This document shows positions 43,401 through 55,641 of a stretch of DNA of 64,000 nucleotides, piece after piece. The notes beneath the pieces are model-generated. The model was given only the letters and a program-made list of their open reading frames with translations. It was not told the DNA's origin and searched no databases. Each line of letters starts with the position of its first letter. The first letter of the stretch is position 1. The stretch covers positions 107,701,756-107,765,755 of the forward strand of contig NC_134366.1 in NCBI RefSeq assembly GCF_035582795.1, given 5' to 3'. Source of the stretch: Mycteria americana. Its lineage: Eukaryota; Chordata; Aves; Ciconiiformes; Ciconiidae. Position numbers and translations under genes: made by a program.

Positions 43401-46400
43401 TGTCTAAATTCATAGTGCTAGTATGTTAGGTATTACTATACTTACAAGCCACTGAATGCAGCTTGGTCCCTATAGTAACTACATCAACATTTGATACAGA
43501 TGTGATCTTTTCAAGGTAATAAGGATGTTCATGTTTGCCAGTTTGGTTCTTTTAACAGTCTTTTCATGCCTGTCGACTGCATGAGCATAATTTCCTTTTG
43601 TGGATGCCATTTCAAGTGCATCTTAAATATAAAGACACTGCTTCTTGGTTATCTTGAGTCACTGGATATTGGTCAACTACATGGCAAAAGAATCAGTCTG
43701 CAATTGTCAGGTTTTTAAATGTGTTTTTCTTTAAAAATCCACTGTTGATTGCCTCTGAGACTGGATATTGGGATAGTTGGAACTTTGGACTTGCTGTTCT
43801 TACATTGTTCAACTGAATTCCTACTCCTAAGTTTAGGAGCTCTGCCAAGCAGAGGAGGGAAAATTTTTGCTTCTTTGGATGTGTCAGCTACTAAAATATG
43901 TCCAGCAACAGCAATTACTTGGACTTGATACTCATCACAATAATATGAACCGATCTTGTTATGTCTCAAGGAAGTTATCAGTAGAGGCTCTGTTTCACAT
44001 TAGCTTTACTAGGACTTTTATGCAAGTTTATTTTTCTTCAATTACCTTTAGGACAAAAAGAATTGGTTTATTTTCTCAAGCTACTTTTGGCTTGACTCAG
44101 GAAATGCCTTTGAATTAATTTTGTCCCCTCTTAAGATGAAAAAATATACCTATATTGGTTTTTCAGAAATGTTTTTTCCCTACGTACTGAAAAATAATAT
44201 ATGTAGAACATTGTTGTATTTATATTCTATAAATAAAATAAAGCAAAGCTGCTATTCTGTTAAACACGGGTGGTTTTCTTTTGCTGGTTTTGATTTTTGG
44301 CTGTATCTTCTTTTGAGGCAGAGAATACTGAAACTGCCTATTTGTTTCACAGGATTCAGCCTGATCTAATTTTCTACACATCCCCACTTACGCTTCTACT
44401 TAATTTCTTTTGATGTTGTGTTTAAAACTGTTTATAAACAAAATATTTCCCCAAACAGAACCAGTTATGAAAGTATTTCCTAATTGCGACTATCAATTCA
44501 AATATTGATGTTTAAGTCAATAAAAATATCTCATTTTCATGAGAAATAAAATGCTAATAGATTTTAACAGATTTCTAATAGATTTTTTTTTTTTTCCCCC
44601 TAAGCACCTCAGCTTGAAAAAAAGTTCTTGTAAATGATGATGTTAAGGTGAAAAATGTTGACATCCCCTGGGCTGCTGGCTTAAAAGATTAATTCTTCTT
44701 TGCGAATCATATCTCATCAGAGCAGTTCCGTGCTTATGAGGAAAAAAGACAGTACATCATTTCACATAATTGAAGATGGTACTGTATGTACTTAGCATAT
44801 ACAGCACTTGACAGGCCACTCACTGTAGTCAAAAAGAGAAGACGACGACTACAGGTCTGTGTTTGGTCAACAGCCTTTCTTGTGCAGGAAGATTGTAGAG
44901 CTTTCAGTTTCTTCCTTTATCCTATCTGCTGATAGGAGTTTTGACCAAAAGATACTGATTTCATACATTAAAAAATGTAAACATTTAAAAAAAAAAAAAA
45001 AAAGTACCTATTTTAGACTTTTTTGCCCTTTCTGTCCTTGCCTACTGGTCGTGTTTAATTTTGCATGGTAGGGCACATTAATATACCTGTTATGCATTGG
45101 AAAGAAGTATGAACCTTTATATTACTAGGGGTTCTAACTAAATGTGAACAAAGTAGAAAAGAGGCAGAAACCTTCAACCCTTTGAAAACAGGGATAATTT
45201 TTTTAGATAGACAGAAATCAAAGAATCCAATTACATATTTAGCAAACATGTTGGTCTTTACTACCTACTCTTGCAAATATGTCCATGCTATCTGAGTCAT
45301 GCAAGTGATCAGAAAACTGGCTTAATCTAGTTCTATAAAAAGTTGTTCTTAATGTCTGTTTGCTGTATAATGTGCTTGTCGGATGGGAGGAGAGCCAACT
45401 ATTGTATCTCCATCAGTGTTTTCTGTAGCACTTAAGTTCCAAGAAACACAACTCATTTAATCTAATCCTGGGGTTTTGTCCCCAACGGTAACAAGAATCA
45501 GTTTCCTAAAAAGTAGGTAGAAGGAACTACAAGCAGATATGTGCTAATTTTCCTGCATTAAGTATTACCCTAATTTTTTCAGTGGTTGAAGAATTCAGTT
45601 TGAAACCTAAAGCCTGAGACTTAATAAATGCTTCCAAAGTTAGTAAACATGTTGATTCTGACAAACTAACTTGCTCCTTGTGTTTGGAGCCCTCCCCTTC
45701 CAAAATGTGCCTAAGCTTCACTCAAATTACATCACTAGTTTACCAGTACTAACCTTTGTCAATGCAAATTTTAATTTGTCTGTTAGCTATATCCTGCAGG
45801 GATGACAAGAGCGGTCAACATTATCTGTTACTATGCCACTCTTCATTATGGAAATACCTGCTATTCCAGATATTGTAGTGGGGTTTCTTGTTGTGTTAAA
45901 TTGAAAAATCTTTTCTTTTTCTTGGTTGCTTTATTTAATGTAGTCTAACATCATTGGATGGCTACGAAAAGCACTGGAAACAGATAAAAAAGACTGGGTA
46001 AAAGAAACTGAACCAGAAGCAGATCAAGATGGGTACTATCAGACTACGCTCCCAGCTATTGTTTTTCAGGTATAAGAGAACTTGGTTATTCTAGAAAATC
46101 TACAGAAGCAGTACCTGGATTTTGGGGGAATGGAGGGGCGGAGGGCAGGAACCAAACTGTTTAGAATGCCATTGTTTCTATGTCTGTTGAAGTATAGGGT
46201 TTTTTTCCTGTAGAGTTGTTAGTTGGAGCGGTTGTTTCGTCTGAGGTTTTTATTTGCCTTTTTCACTTTAACGCTTACAGACTTAGTTCTTTTTATGTGT
46301 AGATTGGAAACATATTTTTCACAGCCTATTTAGTTGTTATTTGTATTTAGTTAACTGATTTTACTTAGGCCTCTTCACGCAAATTTGTAGCATAAGCCTA

Positions 46401-49400
46401 CCAGATGAGGGGTTTGTAAGTTATTAGAATATAGTTTGTTAATATGGTGCTGAGGTAGTTAGGCATGTATTTGTTCCTATAAATTATTCATTATACAAAC
46501 ATCTTAATACTGAAAAGAAAAGTTCTGTTGAAGATCAAAAATGTTGCTGTTTAAACTCTACTTCAGTTAACATTAATGCCTGTCCAAATTATTAAATATC
46601 CTCAAAACAGAAAAGATAAGGCTATTTCTAAGATCTTAACCAAAAAAAAAAAAAAAGAAAAAGAAAAAAGCCACAAAACCCCCCCAACCTGCACCACCCT
46701 GTTGTTGGTAGTAGAAATGGAAAGTTTTTAAAGTGATCTTTGTCAACTAGAAAAATGTCAGCTTATTATGCTCATTTTCTAATTTTTCTTTACAAATAGT
46801 GTGTTAGATACCTTCAATGAAAGATAGATGGTCTCTTCTTCCTGCATGTGTTTGCTGCTTTATTTTTTTTCTGGCTTATACCATGATTTTTGCTACATTC
46901 TTTCACATTTGTACTGGCGCCAAGGTTGACTTCATCTAATCCTTTTCAGAAAATGTGTGATGTCAAAGAACCTGATGGCTGATTGGCTCTAGTGTTGTGC
47001 TGTCAAAGGCTGCAGTGTTGAGATTCACGTAACAGTGGAACTTTCAAAATCATCTCAGCACAAAAGCAGCTCATGTTTCCACCCAGCTTTGTACCCTTCC
47101 TTTCCAGTCCCCCTCCTCTCAAACACTGACCCTGTAGGTCACCAGATTTTGTGGCTAGTTGTGTTTCTAAAGTTTAGGGGCCCCTTCTACTTCACTAATG
47201 TGAACTTACTACTTTGATATATGGGGAAAGCAAAGGAATTCAAGTTATAAGGTTATTCATTACTAGCTGCAGGAGCTGACCCAAGAACTTTGATCTACTG
47301 TAAAGGAAAACTCCTGAATTAGAAATATTAAGTACTTTTTGCTGAAGAAAGAATGCAACTGTTTTCAGTACCAGGAGAAAACTGCAGCATACATTTATGG
47401 TTGTCAATTTATTAATTACACTTATGGAAATAGTGATTTTTGGTTTAGTCAGCAGCAATTGTCTGGGCTTGTTTGAAAACAAACAAACAAACAAAAAACC
47501 CCAGCAAAAAGCATATGTAGAGCTGGTGCTAGTGAGAGTCTGCAACAAGATAGGAGTTCTGTCTTTGGTTTACCACTGATAAAGGCCTCTCTTTAAACTA
47601 TTTTTAACTTAGATGTTTGAGCAGAATCTTCAGGTGGCTGCTCAGATAAATGAAGATTTGAAAACAAAGGTACTCCTTCTATGTCTTCAACAAATGACTT
47701 CATTTCTAACCAGGTACCATAATTTTTAAAATATAAATGCTTTATCCTGCCTCAGCCTCTCTTTGTTCCTACAATTCCAATACTTGTTTTTCCTGTGGAT
47801 GTTTCTTTACTGCTTTGTCTTTCTCCTGTCACATCCATGCCAACCAAGCTTTTCTTCCCTTTCCTTTTCTTGCTTTCTTCCTCCTTTCCCCACTTTCACT
47901 GCAGAAGTTCTTCTGTGCTGTTGAGTGGCACTTTCAGTTCCTTTCTGCAAGTGGCTCTAATTTTTGGAGTCATGTCCACTTTCTTTTATATCTCAAATTT
48001 ATATCTCTTTCTCATAAGGAAGACAGAAAACACCTCCTTGGCTGGATTCTGCCCAGAACAGAGACTAAACATCACATGAGCAACAAGCCCTTTATAAATA
48101 CCTGACAGGCCCTTATGGAGCATTTGGTCCTACAGGTGTACTTAAGTTATTACAGATTTCTGTCTGTTTTAATGCCATTCCTTGTATATGTCACAGGTAC
48201 AAAGATGAAGCACAGTTGTATAAAGAAGAACATCTTAAAAATCGTCAGTATCCTCAGTGCTATGTTCAATACATGATTGCAGTCATCAACAACTGTCAAA
48301 CCTTGAAGTAAGTGTGCATGTTCTTGCAGTATTGTGAGAAAAGTAAGTATTGATATTTCATTTGTAATACTACATGTTCCCAGGACCTTCTCCTCTTTTG
48401 TATGCAAAGAGAGTTTCGGTTAAGATAGTTTAGCTGACTAAACAAAGACGACAGGTTTAAATACATTACTGTTTTAAGAGGCAGATATTGTGATTGCTCT
48501 TGCCTTTGGCAAGCCAAGCCATTGCCCCTCACTGGCAAAAATCCATTTGTTATTCCAAGAATTTCATTGCCAAAGAAAAATCTATCTTCAACTTTGAGAA
48601 TTTAAAAAAGTAATTTCAGTTAGTTTAGCTGGGGCCTGCCATCTTCTCTTACATTTGATCTCTCACAGTTCACCTTCAAGCAGTGTGATCAAGGTGAACT
48701 GAACTGGAGAAAAGTAAATGTAGAGCTTGCTCTATTAAGAATATCAAAAGAGGAGAAAGAAATCCTCACTGCTCATGTTTCAGTGGTCAGCAATCCAACC
48801 CCGTGTTCATCTATATCTGCTGCCATTCTCAAGTCTACAAATCAGCAGCGGTTTGTTACCAGCATACAAGTAGTCTAGGTCGATCACTCTCAAATCATGC
48901 TGGGAGAGTAAATTAAGGCTTCCAAAGCAAGCAGCAAGCATTATTTCCCCTTGCAAAAATAAGACTGTCTAGTATGTCTCTTTCTGTGTACACACACTGA
49001 AAATTTAGTAGCAATGCAATTGTGCATCAGTGGATGATGAAAAGCATTGTTATTTGTCACAGAGAATCTATAAGCAGTCTGAAAAGAAAATACTTGAAAA
49101 TTGAAATGGAAGACACGTTGTCAAGCAGTCATACAAGCATGGATGCAACTTTAGACATCATTGCCAAAGAAGGATGCTCTAGCCTGCTAGATGAAGTCTT
49201 TATGGATTTAGAGGTTAGAACTTCTTTTCCTCAAAAAAACAGAATTATTATTTTATAAGGAAAAATAATTCAGGCATGAAGTAGTTACGAAGCCTTTTGA
49301 TTGCTAAACATATTTTATATGTGGTGTGCTAGTAAAATGCCGGTAAACGTCAGTATTGTTCTTCACTGCTATAGTTTGCATGTAGGAGACTGAAAGGTTG

Positions 49401-52400
49401 CTTAATTATTTCACAGGATGACTTCAGGCAGGTGCTTTGTATATAGTGAATATTTTCTAGCAGATTGTACTTAGTCTTGTACCTATGTAGTTGAGCTTTA
49501 AGAATTATTTGGGAAACTACAGCTGATATTATGTTATCATCTTTGTACAGGTGCAGTACACCTATAATTAACATAGTTAACTGACTCTAAAGGTGGGCCC
49601 CTTCTGACTGATAAATTTCCATGTTTAAGAATTCTAGCTGCTTGTATAGAATCCCCTAGGGAAAAAAAAGAATTCTTTTGATTACTAAAAAGAAATTGGG
49701 AGTATGGGGAGGGAGGCAGGGAAATTAGAGAAATGGTGGGGGCGAAGAAAGATGCTCTGGGACTTGTTTGATTTGTAATAATATTTTGAACTACTGTAAA
49801 CACCTTGAATGACTCACAGTAAGAAAGATGTGGGAGCAGCGTTTATTTTAAACTTGGAGCTTTTAAACAAAACCTTTATTTCTCATTAACTAAGCTCATT
49901 GATTATGAGAAGACACTCCATCTACTCTAATGACCATTCTTTGAAATTCATTAATGTCAAGCTTCATGTCACTATTATCACTTATAAAATACTGTGCTCT
50001 AATACGTAAAGAATTTTTCCTCTGTGGAGAACAAAGCAAGATGGATATGTAGATGTAGAGAATACTGGAATTATGTATTGTGGAGTTCTGGGAAAGGAGT
50101 AAAGTGTATAGGCCACCAAGTTTGGTATAGGCACAGAAAGTTTGTGTGGCCATCAAAGAGGAGCAACTGAGTAGCCAGTAGCAGTTCAAGAAACCAAGCA
50201 TGAAGTTGCATTATCACAACAGTTTAAAAGTGCCTCATATTTAAAATTGGAATTGTCAGCTCTTAACACCAATTTTGTCCTTGGACCCTAATTTTTTTAT
50301 TTAGTGTAGACATTTAAATAGAGAATGTAACAAAGGATTTTAGAGAACTCATATGAAGCAAATGCTCAGGTTAGTGCAGTTGGTTTTACATACACAGCGT
50401 GTATGTCAGGGTAGCACTCTGTGGCAACTGTCATTCTGACAACTGATCACATAATTTTCCTACACTAACTGCTTATTCTTTTTGAAGGAGTGTAGTTTAG
50501 AAATGTGTGACACTTAAAATTGTCTCCTATTTTTTTGTAACTGCACTGAGATGATGAAAGTGTCAAAAATTTGTTCTGATCAATTGTTTGTGACTTTCAC
50601 AGCCACATCTCAATGAGCTGATGACAAAGAAGTGGTTGATGGGGTCTAATGCAGTGGGGACTATCTGTGTCACTGTAGAGGATTATTTCAATGACTTTGC
50701 AAAAATAAAAAAGCCTTATAAAAAGGTAGGTGCAAAATATTCTGATACTTTGCTAATGGACTCTGGATATCATGTTGGTTTGCAGTTTCTGAACATGGAA
50801 TGAAATTCAGAGTTGGAATACAGAAATCGGAATTGATTCATCACTGGAAATGAAAAGATGTTCATAATCATATTGCAATGATTCTAATCTAATATTAGAC
50901 TAGAATATTCCGAATCTATTATTTCTCTCTCATCGTTTTTGTTCACAGCCATATGATATTGTCAAAGACAGACCAAAGTTGCAGGATTTAGTCCAGAAAA
51001 TGTATTTGGCATGTTACTAGATTGTATTCTTACCAGCTTGTACTTTTCTACCTCTCCTCAGACATTTGTAGTCAGCTAAAATTAGCTCTTCTGAAACTAG
51101 TTTTGCTGACCTGTAATTACTTTTTTTATAAATGCACTTTCTGTAATTCCTAGTTTTAATATGTACAATGAGGCATAGTTAAATTGGTGCCATAAGGTTT
51201 AACAAATGCATAACTCGTGTTTAAAGTGCTGTTACAGCAGCATAATATGGTAGGTTAGGATGTGTCCTTTTTTTTTTTTTTTATCCCTTCCCCTGTGGTT
51301 TGTCAAAGTATATCCATATTTCTCTGTTATGCTTTAATCTTTGGTGGTATTGTTCTTGTTTTTATCTTTATTGAATTAAAGTCAGTTTTGGGTAGTTAAG
51401 ATAGCATGTCTTAAATGATTCCCTAAGATTTAGGAAATACCTGAAGCTAGTAAGATCAGGATTTAGGTGAGGTCTTTGAACAAATCCTTACTAAGTAGAA
51501 GTGCGTAAAAGACAGTCTCAAAATCATACACTTACTCTTTCTTATTTTAACTCTTAAAGAGATAGAGGAGACTGCTCAAAGTTCCTCTGGCAACCTCTTA
51601 ACCTTCAATATTTGCAGATCCTAGAAGCCTTACTATGTAAGTGAATAATATGCATTTTCAGACCAGAAAAAGTACACAAAAGTTTAGGCTGGTCCCAGAA
51701 TTAGTCTATATCCATGGAACAGTTTTATTTTCCAGATCTGGTTTGTTACTGTGAGGTAATAGTGCTTGGCATGAGTTTCTTTAAGTGTTAATACCAATCT
51801 CTGCAATCACATGTGTTTCATCATGTAGCATTTATTACCACCTTATGGGGAAGAAGATGACAAACACATTTTTTGGCATTCATCATATGTGCTATTCCAC
51901 TGTCTCCCAGCACGAAAAAATCTCCCAAACAAGGCACCGTATGTTCTAGCACTGGATGGGACCTGCTTTTGTTTCCTTGGTTTGGAGTGGGCTTTTTTTC
52001 TGGTTTTAAAATATTCTTGGTTAACTCAGTTTTGAAAATCCAATTTTTAAAAGCCACATGAACTGAGAACCTCCAAAAAGACTACAGCCCAATGGGAAGG
52101 ACACTGTTCTGGAACAGGGGAGATTAGGGGATCTGGATCTTACAGTCACTCTGCTTTGCCATTTTCCTCATGTGTAAAGTGAATGCTCTGCCATCGCACT
52201 GTTGGCTCTTCTTGAGTGTTCTTTTTCTCAGTTGTAGTAGAGCTGTTCTTCTTCACTTACTTTTCAGTGGGATGGGACGTACATGTCAGTCTCCCACAGT
52301 CTATTCTGTGCAGTTAATTTTCCTCTGTGTAATTGGCATCAATTCCATCAATGCAAGAGAAGCCATCCCTGAACAACCAGTAAACTCTGGAATTTCTGCA

Positions 52401-55400
52401 CAGTCTTGAGAGCTGGACTTGGAAATCATATTTTTTGCGTCCTGGGTGAGGGCTGCAACTTCCAATACTTTGCAATCTGTTGTTTTGTCTTCTTTTTCTT
52501 CCTTTTCTCTCTTTCCTGAAACCTTTCTCCAAAATTTTGACTGAAGAACATGTTGATTGAAACTAAAGCTTGATATATACTAATAAAATATGATAAAGAG
52601 CTTGTGACTACCTGTTTTGCAGGCTTTTTCTTAATCATAAGTAACTTTGCCACCACCACCATGCTTAGGGGGAAAAAAAACCACCTGAGGACTTGTGGAA
52701 TTTAAGGACTTTCCTTACATTAGAATTGAAAAAACATGTAAAGGTTTGGGGTTTTTTGTTTTGTTCTTTATTTCCAAACCTCAGCATTACTCTTGCACCA
52801 ATAGCAGATGCTTCACTTAGTCACCAGTAGCTATTTCCTATAAAAACTCAAGTGCAGAACAGCAAATCAGTCAAGGAAGATGTGAGAAAGTGATTGCTGC
52901 TGGCTCTCCAGGCTTCTTACCAGACTTGACCCAGGGCACAGATAACATAGGTAAGAGTTGCAATGCTTTGTGCAATGTACTGGAGTTTTCCAGCAGAAGC
53001 CTCTGTGATGGCTGGTCGTTCTTTGACCAGATATAAAGAGCAAGGCTGCAAGGCCAAGCACAGGACTGTTCTAAAGATCATCCAAATTATTTCATACTTG
53101 TTCTTCTATCTTTGGTGCTCCTCAAAAGTAATTCAGACGTGTCATTAGAGATATCTTGGTTTTGTTGTTTCTCTTTCTTGTAATTGGCACATCCTTTTCA
53201 TTAGGGAAGGACAGATTTTCACTTCTGGTAGCATTGTGAAAATCTAAAGCCATTCAAAATAAGTAGTATTAGGAAAAACTGTGTACTGGTGATTAAGTGC
53301 AAATACACATTTCAAAGCCTAATAACTGTTCAAAGACTAAAAATAATGGCTATGCTTGCAGGTATCACTGGCATAATCCACCACCTTTTCCTTTTCTTTC
53401 AGACAATGACTGTTGAGGCCCATCGGAGAGTGGTTGTGGAATACATCAGAGCAATCATGTTAAAACGTATATCTTTCAAGAATGCAGAAGAGAGAAAAGA
53501 GGGTGCAGAAAGAATGATCAAAGAAGCAGAACAGTTCAGATTTCTGTTTAAGAAGCTTGCGGCTGTAAGTATTTGCTTTGGGTAATGCTGTTAACCTGGT
53601 AATTTAGAATAAACCACGCATGTCTACTGCTTGGGGAAAATGGCTAGAGTTGGATCTCCACGTCTCCAGAATGTTGGGTGACTTGTGAATATCGAGGATG
53701 ACAGCTGAGGACACAGAGTTTCTGAACACACACAGGCCTGCTGCTAAAGTTCCTGAGCACCACTTTGTACTGCTTTGTGTTCATACAGCGCTCTGCAGCT
53801 GAATGTTTGAATGGCCTCACAGAGATAGGTACCCTGAATTTGTAGCAGTAAGTGAAAGAAAAAAGCAGTTGGTTGTTTAAAAAAAAATAATTGGGCTTTG
53901 CTTTTCCTGGCTGGAAGAAAGGACAATGCTGCATCAAGTGGATGCAGTTACTTATTACCCAAGTAGCATGCAATGTATTCCTTTAGAATCCACAAGACAA
54001 GTATGTTGACCCCATTTAAAGTGCAGTAGAAATAGAAAAGACAGACCAAAAAAGCTACTTGAGAAACAATGTACAAGATAGGCCTAAAATGAATACTAAA
54101 TCTTTTTTTAACTGCATAAGGAGCAGGAATCTGCTGCAAAGCTCGTAGGGCCAACAGATGACAAAATGCAAAAAGAATGCAGAGAAAGATAAAGCCTGAA
54201 AAACTGGCGGGGTGGGGAAGGGGCGGTGTTCATCTCTGCTCACTGTGGAAGATGTTGGGGTAACTCCTGCATCAGAGTCCTTCATTATGTGGCATTCTGT
54301 GTAAGATCTGTTTCAGATGAAGGCATTGATGGAAGAGGTTATGGAATAAATGAAATGAACAATACCAGATTGGCAGGACCAGATGACCTGGAACTAAGAG
54401 CACTAAAATAGTCCAGAGATTAAGTAGATATTGCAGTTCAGTTGATCAGTTGTTGAAAGCTGCCTTGGTGGCCAGATGACTAAAAGAAAGCTAATGCAGG
54501 GCCAGTTTAAGTAATGTTTCAGAAGAGATCTGGCTTTCACATCAGTTATTCCTAATGTTTATGCTGGCAAATTAGCAAAAGTTAGACTAGAACGCATCAC
54601 TATGTGGATAAATACAACATATTGTTTATAAAACATGTCTGTCTTTACTGATGTTCTGAGGGTAGGTCTCTGGATGACGAACAACAGGGAAAGAGGAAAG
54701 AGGCTTATGATGACAATTCACAAATATTTTGTTTTCTTAATGTCTGAAAATTCAGCTCTTTGGGGAATTCAACATCACTGTCGGACAAAATACTAAAGGA
54801 TTGTTTGTAGATATTGGGGGGATTGCTTTTGTTTTGGGGATTTTTTTTTTTTTTTTTTTTTTACTTTCCATCTTGCAGGGCTCTGGAGAGGACACTGAAG
54901 GACTCTGTGACATCATTGAAGCCATTGCAGAAGTTATCAAGCTAACTGATCCTTCACTGCTCTATCTGGAAGTTTCAATGTTAGTCAGTAAATACCCAGA
55001 TATCAGGTAATTCTCTTTGCCCTCAAAGTTAAAAGATAGATAACATCATGGTTTCTTTGTAGTCTTGGGCGAATTTTAAAACAATGTGTAAATGTGTTCA
55101 TATTTTTCATATTTTAGAATGTAGCCACTTTCTTATGAAAAATAATGCTAATATAAAATGTATGTGACCTGGACTAGAAGGTACATGTACTTAAGTACTC
55201 AGTGGAGTTAAGTACAGCAAAGGAATAATGAAAATACTTCCATTCTGTGTTTTGGGAGGATAAAATATGTTTTAGAGTCCTAAGAGCAGCCGAAGTAGTG
55301 CTTTATATTGAGCTGCAAAAGCCAGTTCTGAGTGACTAGAGATCTGATTAAGAATTAAAGTACATACTGAAACTGAGTGAAAGGCTCACCAACTAAGTGA

Positions 55401-55641
55401 TATTTCTGACAAGCTCTTACTTGTGCAAAGTTTCCTACTAATGCTAGTTCTACCATTTTTCTTTGTCAGGGATGACCATATTGCAGCTTTGCTGACAGTG
55501 AGAGGCGATGCCAGCAGAGATATGAAGCAGACTATCATTGAGACTTTGGATAAAGGTTCAAGCCAACCAAATCCAAACTATGTGCCAATTTTTAAAGAAA
55601 TTACAGTTCCTACTCTAACTGTGCCAAAACTTCTTAAGTAA
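31321..55641 (+). CDS. EXOC3: EXOC3 (exocyst subunit SEC6), complete coding region
   Basis: Twelve coding exons join in phase into 745 codons plus stop: 31321-31464, 35522-35741, 37786-38467, 43020-43137, 45944-46069, 47613-47713, 48197-48307, 49063-49213, 50603-50725, 53403-53564, 54879-55006, 55470-55641. The length equals human EXOC3, and the sequence is highly similar throughout: start [20 protein letters not shown], middle [18 protein letters not shown], end TVPKLLK. EXOC3 is a helical-rod core subunit of the eight-protein exocyst, which tethers secretory vesicles to the plasma membrane before SNARE fusion. N-terminal heptad-like helices (about aa 25-120) fit the packing core and the rest is the Sec6 domain. 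The ATG has A at -3 and G at +4. All junctions are GT-AG. Transcribed divergently from the dynein gene; PDCD6 follows on the same strand. Confidence 0.98.
31465..35521. other. EXOC3: EXOC3 intron between coding exons 1 and 2
   Basis: About 4 kb. A short reverse CR1 tail lies at 32541-32595, and an alternating purine-pyrimidine stretch 'gtgagtgcatgcacgcacat' near 31940. A C-rich patch is at about 33849-33865. No other exon seen. Confidence 0.55.
32541..32595 (-). mobile_element. Very short CR1 3' tail
   Basis: 'aatcacagaatcacagaatt' followed by 'gtataggttggaaaagactt' is the reverse-complement terminus of a CR1, only about 55 bp, heavily 5'-truncated. Confidence 0.75.
35522..35741 (+). CDS. 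EXOC3: EXOC3 coding exon 2
   Basis: Encodes aa 49-121, [20 protein letters not shown] through [10 protein letters not shown]. Coiled-coil heptads of the exocyst packing region. Ends in phase 1 at TCAG|GTAATC. Confidence 0.97.
35742..37785. other. EXOC3: EXOC3 intron between coding exons 2 and 3
   Basis: Holds a perfect short hairpin at 36743-36776, reported separately, and a purine-rich run at about 37495-37520. Nothing else recognised. Confidence 0.5.
36743..36776. repeat. Perfect 15-bp inverted repeat with 4-nt loop
   Basis: GTATCTAACTGCTGG, loop TATC, then CCAGCAGTTAGATAC, with all 15 pairs matching. Intronic. No terminal repeats or target duplication show that it belongs to a transposon. 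Confidence 0.9.
37786..38467 (+). CDS. EXOC3: EXOC3 coding exon 3 (largest)
   Basis: Encodes aa 122-348, from [11 protein letters not shown] to [11 protein letters not shown]. It includes [39 protein letters not shown] and [10 protein letters not shown], all close to human. The exon starts at 37786 after TTTCAG; the open frame upstream of that is intronic. Ends in phase 2 at AAAAG|GTAAGG. Confidence 0.97.
38468..43019. other. EXOC3: EXOC3 intron between coding exons 3 and 4
   Basis: About 4.5 kb of AT-rich sequence with mononucleotide runs (T near 39070, A/G near 40084, T near 42243 and 42772). No exon, RNA gene or clear transposon recognised. Confidence 0.5.
43020..43137 (+). CDS. EXOC3: EXOC3 coding exon 4
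   Basis: Encodes aa 349-388 ([17 protein letters not shown] ... YMSTLT). Starts after AAACTCAG and ends ACT|GTGAGT in phase 0. One of the less conserved parts of the protein. Confidence 0.94.
43138..45943. other. EXOC3: EXOC3 intron between coding exons 4 and 5
   Basis: About 2.8 kb, AT-rich, with T and A runs near 44584 and 44986. Short open frames around 43.7-44.4 kb lack splice or homology support. Confidence 0.5.
45944..46069 (+). CDS. EXOC3: EXOC3 coding exon 5
   Basis: Encodes aa 389-430, [18 protein letters not shown] through TLPAIVFQ. Very highly conserved. GTAG|TCT and CAG|GTATAA flank it. Confidence 0.97.
46070..47612. other. EXOC3: EXOC3 intron between coding exons 5 and 6
   Basis: An A-rich run near 46641-46668 and a short (AAAC)n near 47479-47496; otherwise nothing recognised. 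Confidence 0.5.
47613..47713 (+). CDS. EXOC3: EXOC3 coding exon 6
   Basis: Encodes aa 431-463, [18 protein letters not shown] then [15 protein letters not shown]. Ends in phase 2 at CCAG|GTACCA. Confidence 0.96.
48197..48307 (+). CDS. EXOC3: EXOC3 coding exon 7
   Basis: Encodes aa 464-500, [18 protein letters not shown] then [15 protein letters not shown]. Donor TTGAA|GTAAGT, phase 2. Confidence 0.96.
49063..49213 (+). CDS. EXOC3: EXOC3 coding exon 8
   Basis: Encodes aa 501-551, [18 protein letters not shown], a variable Ser-rich patch, then [19 protein letters not shown]. Donor GAG|GTTAGA, phase 0. Confidence 0.95.
49214..50602. other. EXOC3: EXOC3 intron between coding exons 8 and 9
   Basis: About 1.4 kb. 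No exon or repeat recognised. Confidence 0.5.
50603..50725 (+). CDS. EXOC3: EXOC3 coding exon 9
   Basis: Encodes aa 552-592, [18 protein letters not shown] then [17 protein letters not shown], nearly the human sequence. Donor AAG|GTAGGT. Confidence 0.97.
50726..53402. other. EXOC3: EXOC3 intron between coding exons 9 and 10
   Basis: About 2.7 kb, with a T-run near 51268 but no feature recognised. Confidence 0.5.
53403..53564 (+). CDS. EXOC3: EXOC3 coding exon 10
   Basis: Encodes aa 593-646, [20 protein letters not shown] then [20 protein letters not shown]. Donor GCT|GTAAGT, phase 0. Confidence 0.97.
54305..54700 (+). mobile_element. Ancient CR1 reverse-transcriptase remnant
   Basis: 'aatgaacaataccagattgg', 'caggaccagatgacctggaac', 'gccagatgactaaaagaaagc' and 'taatgcagggccagtt' follow the order of the old amniote CR1 ORF2 (the NNK..GPD and DDWK.ANV.P segments). 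It is full of indels and stops. In the EXOC3 intron between coding exons 10 and 11. Confidence 0.5.
54879..55006 (+). CDS. EXOC3: EXOC3 coding exon 11
   Basis: Encodes aa 647-688, [20 protein letters not shown] then [18 protein letters not shown]. The acceptor is TCTTGCAG, 16 bp downstream of a run of 22 T. Confidence 0.96.
55470..55641 (+). CDS. EXOC3: EXOC3 coding exon 12 (stop codon)
   Basis: Encodes aa 689-745, [20 protein letters not shown] then [20 protein letters not shown], then TAA at 55639-55641. Confidence 0.97.
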
